From: Lotus japonicus
Lineage: Eukaryota > Streptophyta > Magnoliopsida > Fabales > Fabaceae
Assembly: GCF_012489685.1 (NCBI RefSeq)
Contig: NC_080046.1
Coordinates: 61,122,195-61,186,194, forward strand
Reading direction: 5' to 3'
DNA: 64,000 nt
Position numbers and translations under genes: made by a program. The notes beneath the pieces were generated by a model that did not search any database, was not told the DNA's origin, and worked only from the letters and a program-made list of their open reading frames with translations. Of this stretch, positions 36,605 to 46,773 are shown in pieces (positions within the stretch are counted from its first letter, which is position 1; every line of letters starts with the position of its first letter).

Positions 36605-38421
36605 TTAAATTCCTCCTGCAACTGCTTCCTTTTCAAAATAAAGCGCCACATCTTCTACACCATCAAACTCTTCACATGGAAATCCTTCACAACAATTTTC
36701 CTATCATAAAGACCATGAACACCAAAACCATAAAACCTCAATAAGACAGTTATAAATCTCAATAGTAATATACAACAATAGGAAATACACTTACAAAAAA
36801 TGTCTGCCGCCACAAAACAGACACAAAATGAGATTCCGTCAGTTCAAATAATTCACATTCACGGAGATAACCATCACAGCTTTCCTCTTCACATTTTAAC
36901 ACATCCTGCTCTAACTCAGTAACTTGATATTCTCCAACAGAAAAACAAAAACAGGGCACACAATCCACATAATGGAAATCCTACACATGAATTAGATAAA
37001 CTTTATAACTATGATACATGAAATAAAGACCTGCTACATCAATTTATGATAAAGGTACTATCTCAAAATAACCTTATTCGGATATCTTATTTCAAAATCA
37101 TAAAATCTCGCATGACAATCATCTACATCGAATGACTCCAAAATAGGTCCACCATAATGAGACACATTCCCACAAAACCTGCACAAAATCAGTAAAACAC
37201 ATATAAAGAAAATACTTAAATAACTAAAAATATAATTAACTATCATATACAACATGATACCTAGTCCTAAACATTGTAACCTCCTCAATGTCAGGGTTCA
37301 AGAAAATCTGAGACACAGGTATTAATGTCTGCAATAACTTATGCCCTGCAAATAACAACATTCAAATTTATTACACAATAGAACTAATAATAAGATACAA
37401 AACAAGTCTGAAGAATGGAATCTACCTTGAAATTCAATAAGCTTTGCATACTGTACAACAACAACAGGCTTCTCATTGGGGTGGTTCGATAAGTACTCAG
37501 ATACAATACCAGCAGATTGGCCAAGCAAAACAATTGGAACTTGACCTCTACATACATAAAATCAACCAAATGAAGCAGGAATTATATTTAGCACACACTG
37601 AAATAAAAAATAATAAGAGTTTGATCCCCAAGAATAGAAATATAACATCTCATCCAATATCTGGATCACCATTATCTTCAGATCTACAACACCTTTCTTA
37701 CAAACCCTAACAGGTGACACAGCATTGATCAAACCAATGATACCTGTCACAGTAATATCAAAGACTAAGAAATCCAATTCAAACATATACAATAACTAAC
37801 TTATAGTAAAAACACCCATCATGGAATCTACTCTACATATTTAGAAAACATAAAAACAGTGCACTTTATATACCACATAAATACACAGTTTCAGCATCAC
37901 TTGAAGAGACTTCCGTTGACATTTTCAAAGATAGGCCCCAATTTGGTATAACATTACAATCACATGGAAAAACCTTTGTTTTCCCGCTGAAAAGAATCCT
38001 ATATGCATGATTAGTAGCACGATATGATCCCTTTGTAGCAATTACAATAAAAAAATTTATCTCGTATACATTCCCCTCAGAAAATTTATGAGCCCATTTG
38101 CGATACATAACATTTCCCAATGAGGCCTGAATTTTTCCTCCCTACATGAAGACAAATCACAAAACATAAAACCATTAGAGAATGATCAACTTGGAGAATA
38201 CAACTTTGGCAATTGATTGCATATAACAAAGAGAATAATCATACATATTGGTCCATTAACACCATCTCTAGAGAAGAAACAACATCCTTAATGGGTAAGG
38301 CAGGTAAAACCCATCTACGAATTACTCTCACTCTGATAGTCCATCTAACGCTTGGAGGACACAGGTCTGCAACTTTATCCATTGAAACAACCTTCAATAA
38401 CTTGTTAATGAAATTAAACAT
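36605..38421 (-). CDS. Helitron RPA-like gene 2, open throughout
   Basis: Eight exons join in frame: 38421-38245, 38141-37874, 37743-37647, 37547-37426, 37345-37261, 37178-37073, 36980-36795 and 36700-36605, giving 378 residues. Exons 2-5 have exactly the same lengths (268, 97, 122, 85) as in the other two RPA-like genes of this element. The protein has the N-terminal OB-fold signature (DLCPPSVRWTIRVRVIRRW, IPNWGLSLKMS) and the middle OB segment (LLGQSAGIVSEYL, FLNPDIEEVTMF). The C-terminal part is shorter and different from gene 1, with another Cys-rich stretch (VDCVPCFCFSVG, KCEEESCDGYL). A second possible start, Met at VSMDKVADLCPP, matches the paralogues better than the first ATG. The likely role is binding of single-stranded DNA during Helitron transposition. 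Confidence 0.75.
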
Positions 38422-39228
38422 GGGAACCCTTTTATAGATGCTCTAACATTAACTTATCTTACTTTTTAAAACCTTTTGATGCTATCAAATACTCCTACCC
38501 TCAAACAAAAGTTACCATGACAACCCTCAATGTCTTTAAAAGGGAAATAATAACTTTTACTTCACAAAAAAGGAGCAGAGTCGTTCTGAACGTACCTTCT
38601 GTAACCCTGCACTGTATAAAAGTAATTTACACCAAGTCATATCTCTGAACTTAACTTCTATAATCCTCCAATGCTTGAAACTCAATTTCGCCAAATCATA
38701 GCATCCTAATAATTTTAATTTTCCCCCAAAAGTACAAATAAAATACACAAAATCAAAAATTAGCTATCCACATATGCAAGGAAATTAAAATGAGTTAACA
38801 AAAGGAGAGAAAGAACGAACCGCAAATTTTCTATAACATCAACACACGCCTGCACTTTCTATTCGTATAATCAACTCAGGGTTTCCAATTGAAATCAAAC
38901 AAAACAACTATACAGACATCGAACGACTGCATCAGCCACTGGAAGACCACAGGTTCAAGAATTCCCAATCATAAACCCTCAACTGCGACCCTCTTGTAAG
39001 ACAGCCTCAATTTAAAACCTCATCACCATTTAAATGTAATTTTTTTAAATGAGCAACCGTATCAATTTTTTTTAAAACTTATTAGATATTAACCATCTAT
39101 TGTTTTCAAAAAGTACTCCACAAATAAAACAATAACTTAATTTACTAAACTCTTTTTTTTAAAAAAAAAACTCAACTATTGCTTTTCATTACCATAATAT
39201 TTGTAGCCCAACAATAAATTCAAACATA
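38422..39228. other. Spacer between RPA-like genes 3 and 2
   Basis: AT-rich. Probably holds the promoter of RPA-like gene 2. No gene recognised. Confidence 0.4.
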
Positions 39229-39412
39229 AGAGATTAATTTCTATGCACCGACGGTGTAAAAAGTTTTACACCATCATTCAATCACAACCTTCCATTTTCT
39301 ATTTTAGATATTATTAAATTCAAAATTAATTGTGAACTATTAAAATGGAGGGATGTGATTGAATGATGGTGTAAAACTTATTTACACCGTCGGTGCATAG
39401 AAATTAATCTCT
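39229..39412. mobile_element. MITE with long inverted arms, about 184 bp
   Basis: The arms of about 70 bases (39229-39298 and 39343-39412) are inverted copies containing TTTCTATGCACCGACGGTGT, with few mismatches. The TSD cannot be separated cleanly from the palindromic ends, so the superfamily is left open. It has no coding capacity and is nested in the Helitron. Confidence 0.8.
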
Positions 39413-40208
39413 TTGTTTAAACATACATTAATTAACTTCAATCCGAAGAAAGAATAAAATGGTTTAATATCATATAACAATTATTTAAACTGTAAAATAA
39501 TATAAACACCAACAATATTCATTTCTGATTAAAATCTTATACTATGTGGATACTATTTGCAATACAACAAATCTTAGACAATTTTATTATTTAAACTTTG
39601 AATACCTTAAAGGTTTTGCTTAATATGAAAAATGGAAAATCACCTTTAGTAGGATATTTCATCTTAAGACAATAATTCATTATATCCTAAAAAATAAACA
39701 ATAAATAATACTACACAACTTTTAATATCATACTTTACTTCCCCACTGTAAGAGTTTTCACAATGTAAACCTCTGTATGAGTTATCACCCTAAAAGTGAT
39801 TTCCAAATCCTAAATAGTTAAAATAAACTAACAAAACAAATTTCAAGTCTTCTGAAATATATGTTATGTCCTCATCAAATAATGTACTGAAGTTGACCAC
39901 AAAGCCTAAATGCAAGGTCAACTTAAGTTTATTTCTAAGCCAGATTATAATAAATAAATTTGGAAATTCAAATATTCGAATGACTCAAATAATATGTAAA
40001 AAGCATATTCAACACAAGAGATTCTTAATTACACTGCACATACCATAATCATTCATTGATAAACCAACTTAGTAGAATTACAATAGAAATACAACTGATT
40101 TACGGTAAATTGTCTCAGCAACAACATACCAAACTTACGCCACAAGCACTAACAAATTTTAATTCCCGAAATCAGTATAAACCACTGAACCACATAAATA
40201 TCGTGTAC
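39413..40208. other. Region where the 3' half of RPA-like gene 3 should be
   Basis: No counterpart of exons 6 onward of the RPA-like genes could be found here. The sequence is AT-rich and unrecognised. Confidence 0.4.
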
Positions 40209-40339
40209 CTATCCATAAAACTAATAACCTCAGCAATTTCAGGATTAAAGATAACCCTCGAAGCTTTCATCACATTCTGCAATACATTTTTTCCTACAAA
40301 ACCATAAAAGCATATTACAACAACTTCAAAAAAATAAAA

Positions 40340-40385
<46 letters not shown>

Positions 40386-41317
40386 TATTCAAACCACAAA
40401 TAAAATTGCAAACCCCACCTCTGAAAGTTTTGATCTTGGCAAGCTGGAACACAATAACGGGTTTTTCATTGGCATTAGCAGCAATAAAATCAGACACAAT
40501 ATCAGCATAATCACCAAATAGAGCACACTCTACTTTACCCCTGTTCACATAATGAAATAAAGTTAATTACAACAACCATAACAACTAACTTAGACCATAT
40601 CATAACACTTGAAATGCATACACCTACTTCTCATCACTAATTTCAATCAACAACATCCTAGTGGAAATTCCATCCTTAATGTAGGTCCTCAGTTCAGAAG
40701 CAGCAGTCAACAAACCCAACACATCTAAACAGAAATCACAAAAAAAATTAATCAATTGGGATAATTCATGAAATTGATCCATTACATTCTATAATGACAA
40801 AGACTTTACCAACTAAATACTCAGGCTGCACAACATCTCCATTAACAGCTTCACTATCCTTCAATGTAAATCCCCACCTTGGTATGATACTACTCTCACA
40901 TGGAATGACATTGGTTTTGTTATTAAATAAGATCCTAAAGCCATGTTCAGTGGGGCGGTAGGAACCCATATTTGGAATCAAATGGAAAAATGTCATCACA
41001 TACATATTTCCTTCAACTATAACCTCAGCCCACTTCCTAAACAAAATTTTCCTAATTGAAGCTTGAATCTTTCCGCCCTGCAACAAATTCACATAGAACA
41101 CAATTAAAATTTATAAAACACTTGAAACCTAACAACAAAAAATTAAAAATTTTAGACTAACATATTGGTCCACCAATATCAGCTCCATTGACACAGGTTT
41201 GTTATCTCCCGTGTAGGAATCAGCAATCCACAATCTCACCACCCTAACCTTAATCCTCCAGTTATGGTTTGGAGGACAAAGAGCCAACACAGAATCGATT
41301 GAAACAGAAGAAGTCAT
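40209..41317 (-). pseudogene. Helitron RPA-like gene 3, 3'-truncated
   Basis: Five exons fit in phase: 41317-41162, 41077-40810, 40724-40628, 40540-40419 and 40293-40209. Exons 2-5 have the same lengths as in genes 1 and 2. They encode the N-terminal OB fold (LCPPNHNWRIKVRVVRLW, IPRWGFTLKDS) and the middle OB segment (GKVECALFGDYADIV, GKNVLQNVMKASRVIFNPEI). The splice donor after exon 5 is present, but no later exon was found before 39.4 kb, so the zinc-binding C-terminal half is lost. Up to that point the frame is open (about 243 codons). A long (TA)n tract sits in the intron between exons 4 and 5. Confidence 0.75.
40341..40382. repeat. (TA)n microsatellite
   Basis: About 21 TA units in an intron of RPA-like gene 3. 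Confidence 0.95.
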
Positions 41318-42842
41318 CAGAATCAGAGTAGATTGAAAACAAACTTACAAATAAGAACCTTTGTTTTCGACAATACCAAATGACAAATGGAACCTCTTAT
41401 ATAGCCCTCAAAGAAGGTCTGTCAGACATATTACTTGATTCACCAAAAGTTTTTCAGCAACTGCTACTTTCGCAAAAAGTAAAACCACATACCATAAAGT
41501 TCTTCATATCACACAGCATAGTTTAAAACCCAAAAAGTAATACATAACCTGGACCCAACAAAAAAGTTTTTCAACCACCACCACTGCCAGCTTTCACGAA
41601 TAAATTGGAGTTGAACATGAGTCATCTCCATGGTAATCAACAATTGATAAATAAAATTCAATAATCAAAGAACAATTCAGAATTCCCGTGAAAGAGAAGA
41701 GAGAAGAACGAAGGAATTGCTTTTTTGACGGAAGATGAAAAGGGGAAACCTAATCTGCAGAGTGTTTGGAACGATACATTAAGACTTAACCCTATTTTAA
41801 ATCTTCATTTCAAAGCAAAACATATTATTTAATTACCTACTTATAACTGTGAATTATTTTAAACTTTGTACTTAATATATTTAATTTCAGCCTGTGAACA
41901 CTGAATTATTAAATAAAAATTACTTATTTAAATTATTTATTTGACAACTATAATCCCTAATAAGCTATTAATTAACCCAAATTATCTCATACACAAATCT
42001 AATATATGCAAAAATTGCCTACTCAGTATTTAAATTAAAAAAATTATAGCATTTTTTTTTTCTATCTAATAGCTGCAAACGAAAGAAAAGCTGACAAAAA
42101 GTACAATTTAATATAAACAAACCATGAAAAGTAAATAAGTAATAGGAAAAGCAATGAAAAGCAACAAAAAGTACCCAAAAACAGGACCTTATGGTGCACC
42201 AACACACATGCTATAAAAATCTCCTAGTGAACAGTAGAGGAAAAGTTCTCCCTTTGTAGTGTTTATAGATTAGTAAATTAGTACAAATTATTCTTCTTAA
42301 GACACAAAGCACTTTAATAAGATGCAAGAGTATGAAAATATATTTAAACGCATATTCTTTTGAGAGTTCTAGCCATAAAATGTGTAAACAAGAATTTGGT
42401 GGTTTTATGTGTATCATCAGCATAGTTAGAAAAGGTTATTGCAAACCGAGAGGATTTTAGTATAACTTCTTTTTTAGTGAATAGTTAATTTGGTCCTTGA
42501 AGTTGTAGGTGTCCTTGTAGAGCATGAGCATCCACCACCATAGAATTTATCTCTCTAAACATTAATTTGGCTGAAGTAACAGGTGACCGTTCAGTTTTTT
42601 CTCAATGAGTTAGTGTTTCAATTTGAGTTTGACGGTGCATACTCATTAAACTCTAAAAATAATATTATGCAATATCTCTATATGGAGTTTGGATAATTGA
42701 AAAATATGCAGTTTTTCCTCAATGAGTGTTTCAATTTGAGTTTGGAGAATTTTTTTCATTATCTAAAGACTATAAGCATATGAGACTCAAATCTAAAATC
42801 ATGATTAAGGGGAATCGCCATGAACTAAGAACTTTGAATTTA
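41318..42842. other. Presumed Helitron 5' end and flank, no further gene
   Basis: The region should contain the promoter of RPA-like gene 3 and the Helitron 5' terminus, which I could not pick out. From about 42580 on, sequence of the segmental duplication copy C begins, including an internal tandem copy of the 'ctcaatgag...tgtttcaatttgagttt' phrase. Confidence 0.4.
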
Positions 42843-43680
42843 GGGAGTGTTTGGCCCAACTTATTTCTGACTTAAAAGTCACTTTTAAGGTAAAGTTGGG
42901 CCAAACAGATTTTAACATAAGCTCCTTAAAAAATAAGCTCCTTAAATTTTACAAAAAAAAATGAAGAAAAGTAACTTATAAGTCAAGGCTATCAATAGGA
43001 GCTTTTTTGAAAAGGTTAAATTTTATTTCACACATCTATTGTGTGGATCGCTAAGTCGCTAATCATCAAACTTCGTTCTTCACCATTACATGCTATCAAA
43101 GGGCATCTGCTAACTGGTCGAATAGAAAGAAGGATGAAACTTGGAAGTGATGGTTTGAAAAGGAGGATGAACTCTGTCATGGTGGTCACAGGCCAAGACA
43201 TGGTATTTAAAAAAAAAATTGACAGGAACAAGACCCTTTCCTTCTTCACAAATTTTTGTTTCTATTTTGATTTTTACTGATATTAATTGTTGACGAAATC
43301 AATTTCAAAGTGTTATGGAAGGGTTAATTTTGGTGTTTTCAACAGGGAAATGACCATGTCTGGAAAGATGGGTTGAGTCACTTGAGTGGATGAAAACTTT
43401 TTTAAATTGTAGATGTGCTTTGACCATTGTGTTTGATCTGTATAATACTTGTGGGCAAAAGTGTCGTGAAGGTTTGTGAAGGTTTGATCATGTATATAAA
43501 AGCGCAAGCCAAGTGTTTGACAAAATGTTTAGATGAGTACGTGTGAATAGCACATGTTATTTAAGGTGGAAAAAATATGAAAATTACCAAACAACTTTAA
43601 CCTCATATTTAAAGCTCTTATTTTTATCTTTAGCTTTAAAGTAACTTTTAAGTTAAAAATAAGTCGGGTCAAACGCTACC
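42843..43680. mobile_element. PIF/Harbinger-type non-autonomous element, 838 bp
   Basis: The ends are imperfect inverted copies (GGGAGTGTTTGGCCCAACTT against GGTAGCGTTTGACCCGACTT read inward from the right), and the similarity continues for about 50 bases. The element is flanked by a 3-bp repeat TTA (42840-42842 and 43681-43683). The related copy A at about 18700-18715 shows the uninterrupted sequence with a single TTA, a natural empty site. TTA TSDs and such ends are typical of PIF/Harbinger (Tourist-like) elements. No transposase is encoded. Confidence 0.85.
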
Positions 43681-43805
43681 TTAACATGAAAGAAATATTG
43701 ATAACTATTAAGCTTAGGCTTTTGGAATGTAAGCTCAATTACATATTTTGATGCGAAAGGTAATCAACCAGTTTTAATATATAAAAAAAACAGCTCATGA
43801 ACACC

Positions 43806-44171
43806 CTACATATTGAGAGCCTTTAGTTTCTCGGTAAGAACGTGATTCTCATAATAAGCTGTTTTCAGTCTTTGTGCTTCGGCGGCATAGGACGCTTTCT
43901 CAGCATCAGACATGGTCTTCCATTTAGAACAAGCAGCTTTAGCCATAATAGCAGCAGACAAAGGTTTGTTATCATGAAGTTCCTTATTGAACTGTTTCCT
44001 AACAAAATCCCGGAGGAAGACCAAGAACTCATCTGGAGGAGGAGGTGTCTTTAGCTTATGGAACCACGCTGTGTTCCTGGCCGGCTTGGTGACGCCTCCA
44101 CCATTCTTTTTCACAGCAAGCTTGGAATCAGTGCTCTTAGATCCGGTCCTAGAATTTCCACCTTTCATCAC
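43806..44171 (-). CDS. HMG-box (HMGB-like) protein, second intronless retrocopy
   Basis: A single frame of 121 residues has a basic N-terminal part (NSRTGSKSTDSKLAVKKNGG) like real HMGB proteins and one HMG box (about residues 46-110: DEFLVFLRDFVRKQFNKELH, SKWKTMSDAEKASYAAEA). It shares the unusual ending YYENHV..TEKLKxLN with the copy at 18834-19127. It lacks introns and the acidic tail. Because the flanks are also shared, the two copies arose by duplication of a block that already contained the retrocopy. Expression is unknown. Confidence 0.55.
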   Translation of the reverse strand: MMKGGNSRTGSKSTDSKLAVKKNGGGVTKPARNTAWFHKLKTPPPPDEFLVFLRDFVRKQFNKELHDNKPLSAAIMAKAACSKWKTMSDAEKASYAAEAQRLKTAYYENHVLTEKLKALNM

Positions 44172-45101
44172 AGAAGCTATTGGCGGTTAGGGTTTAGAAG
44201 AGAGAAATAGAGCGAGGGATATGAGATGCTAGGTAATTATATAATTATTGGGATAATCTTTTATGATTAGGAATAACATATTTATCTCCTACAATTTTGG
44301 AACAGTTGTATCTTTTATTTAGAAACAATATATTATGTACATATTTATCTCATACATATATATCTCGATCAGTTGTATCTTTTATTTAGGAACAGTATAT
44401 ACTGTACATAATTAGCTCCTAATCTTAGAGCGGTGATTAGTTGAGTAAGTTGTACATAATCCCCTAAATTTCGATGTATATAACAGTGTTGATTTTATGC
44501 TCATTTTTAAATTAAATAAAATAATATTTAGATAAAAATAAGGATTAAATGATTGTGCATTATCATGTAAATATTGTTTACACATTTATTCAATTGAATT
44601 CCGATAATTCAAAAAATATATTTTTGTTTTAATTAAATTTTAAAACAAAATTAATTATTCCTCTTAGGTGATATACGGGGATTAAGTGTAAAACTGTTAT
44701 ACATTGACGATGCATATTTATTAAACTCTAAAAATAATATTGTGCAATATCTCAATTTGCACGGATAATCCGATAGATTTAGTAATTTTTTCTCTATTGC
44801 TCTTTTTTAATTTAAAATCAAGCTTGATAAACAAAAATTATTGGGAATTTTGAATTGTCCTATAATATCAACGAATCTCCTCTAATTATTGATTCATAGA
44901 CCATTAAATAGTACAAACACCTTGGGACATCTTTTTATTATCTATATTTTTCTTCTGATTACATCACATTATATATCACATGTATCACTTATCTTTTTTC
45001 TCTTCCTATCTCTGTCTGGTAGTCTACACCTTTTGATGTACGCTAATCTTTATTCAATCTTCTCTAACCGAACCGAAACACCCATCCCACCCAAACGAGC
45101 T

Positions 45102-45254
45102 GGGATCCTTTCAAGTGTAAAAAAACTTGAGAGTGTCAAGTTTTACCATCTCACAATTAACTTTTGTGTAGATAATAAATGAAAAATAAAATAAAATTAA
45201 TGGTGAGATGATGAAACTTGACACTCTCAAGTTTTTTTACACATGAGAGGATCC
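45102..45254. mobile_element. MITE with inverted arms, about 153 bp
   Basis: The arms (45102-45160 and 45198-45254) are inverted copies sharing AAACTTGAGAGTGTCAAGTT and an outer GGATCC. A related single arm lies at about 55914-55972, upstream of the X8 exon of the chimeric gene. TSD not clear. Confidence 0.7.
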
Positions 45255-45588
45255 AAACCCCACCCAAACACTAAGTCTAACGTAGACGAGATTGGTCAAA
45301 TATTTTTTTAATAATCCAAATTTATTTAATAAAAGAAATAGAGGTATATCAACCCAAAGTGCAATATAAATAGCTAAATAAGGAAAGAAAAAAAAGGAGA
45401 ATTTGGTCTGATATTTTTGTGTATCAGTAATGCTATATATACAGTGCGAATTAATTTTGGGCAAAACTCACAAATGCATTATCTAGCATGCATACCCACT
45501 TGTTCTTTGACGGAATACATGGGTGGTTATTGGAATAATTAGTATGTTCGCAAGTTCCATATTTGTACCATTAAGCGTTTTTCTTTTG

Positions 45589-45773
45589 GGGTTGTCTAAA
45601 TGACTCATGATAAAGTTTGGGTTAAATAACCCATCATCCAATCACATTTGAGATAAATGAGTTGGAAATAAATTAATAAATAAAATATAGAAATTCCAAC
45701 TCACTTATCTTCAATGTGATTGGATGATGGGTTACTTAACCCAAACTTTATCATGGGTCATTTAGACAACTCC
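45589..45773. mobile_element. Mutator-type MITE, 185 bp
   Basis: Nearly the whole element is two inverted arms of about 79 bases, starting GGGTTGTCTAAATGA and containing ACCCATCATCCAATCACA. It is flanked by direct repeats TTTTCTTTTG (45579-45588 and 45774-45783); 9-10 bases fits a Mutator-type TSD. Confidence 0.85.
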
Positions 45774-46198
45774 TTTTCTTTTGTGTATTTGATTACGCTT
45801 GGATTGGGGAAGCGAAACTCGAACAAATAAAGCTGATGGTCCGAATATGGGCGTGTCTCATGGCACGACAACAACACCTGTACTATTGAAATGGTTCGTC
45901 AATAGAGATGTTCTCAGAGGTGCTTTTTTCCAATGGCTATAATTTCTATTATAAGCTTGAACACTGCCAATATCGTTCACCCCTAGAATTGGGTATCATA
46001 TTTTGCTTTTTACAGAACAGCTAAGTTTAATTATATCATAATGTTACTCTAATTATATACACACCTAAGAGGGGTGGGGCCATGGTTACAGACTTACAGT
46101 CTCATTCTCCCAATCCCCCGGAACTAAATCTTAAGCTTGTTCCAATACCTACTAATGCAAACAAAAACACAAAAAGAGTCCTCTCAACATTAAAAGTA

Positions 46199-46493
46199 GA
46201 TTTTTTTTTTCTAAATAATGCAAAAAACTTTTTTAATTAGCAAAAAGGGGTACAAAAAAATTTATTTAGCAAGATGGGGTACTTTTAGTGGTTCCGCGAG
46301 TTTTGTTGCGGTTTCCATCTATAATTTCTGAAAAAGTTCTGACTGATTGGGAGGTGCAGGGTGATTGGAAACATCATTGCTTTATGATGGTTGACCGTAT
46401 GGGATTCGCAAGTTTTCTTGCGTTTTCCATGTTCTGAAAAGCAGAGTTGAAATGATGGGTCAATGATGGTGGCAGGGTGGCAGGTTGCACGTG
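46199..46493 (+). repeat. Left terminal inverted repeat of the MULE
   Basis: Matches the reverse complement of 52795-53084 over nearly its whole length, with small indels. It contains repeated quasi-palindromes built on CGCAA...TTGCG (for example at 46294-46311 and 46406-46423); further copies follow at 46516-46538 and 46594-46616. Confidence 0.9.
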
Positions 46494-46773
46494 GTTTTGA
46501 CTGGTAAATAATGGGTTTCGCAAGTTTATCTGCGAATCCAATAATGTTATTTTGCATGGGCGACACGAGGCATGCATGCATGATTGACATGGGTCTCGCA
46601 ACATTTGTTGCGAATTGACTTGGCTACTAGTGGCGGTCTGAAACCCCTATAAATAGACCGCCACTATCCAACTTCAACTTCCACTATCATCCCAACCTCT
46701 TCACAACCTCAACTCTCATCACAACCTCTTCCTTTTGTTCAATTTCATTCAGCCTCAACCTCTCTCAAGCTAA

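Larger units (their letters stand above)
19667..41760 (-). mobile_element. Large autonomous-type Helitron with RepHel and three RPA-like genes
   Basis: The 3' end is well marked on the minus strand: a GC-rich hairpin (19679-19693), then the CTAG terminus at 19670-19667 followed by T, as Helitrons require. Moving 5' from there the element holds gene fragments with intron (probable WD40, RPS3), a RepHel gene with an uninterrupted open frame (23996-29435) and three RPA-like genes (30302-33263, 36605-38421, 40209-41317), all on the same strand. Rep-helicase plus RPA genes on one strand is the standard content of autonomous plant Helitrons. The 5' TC end was not identified. The upper coordinate is an estimate just upstream of the outermost RPA gene, so the length of about 22 kb is approximate. 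Other transposons have inserted within it. Confidence 0.6.
42580..44200. repeat. Segmental duplication, copy C (contains HMG-box retrocopy)
   Basis: Same order of shared phrases as copy A (18400-19250), interrupted by the PIF/Harbinger-type element at 42843-43680, and followed by an HMG-box frame. No SKS-derived sequence is seen next to it. Confidence 0.65.
44201..46189. other. Intergenic region with MITEs, no gene recognised
   Basis: AT-rich; two inverted-repeat MITEs are listed separately. The remaining open frames are short and carry no recognised domain. Confidence 0.5.
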
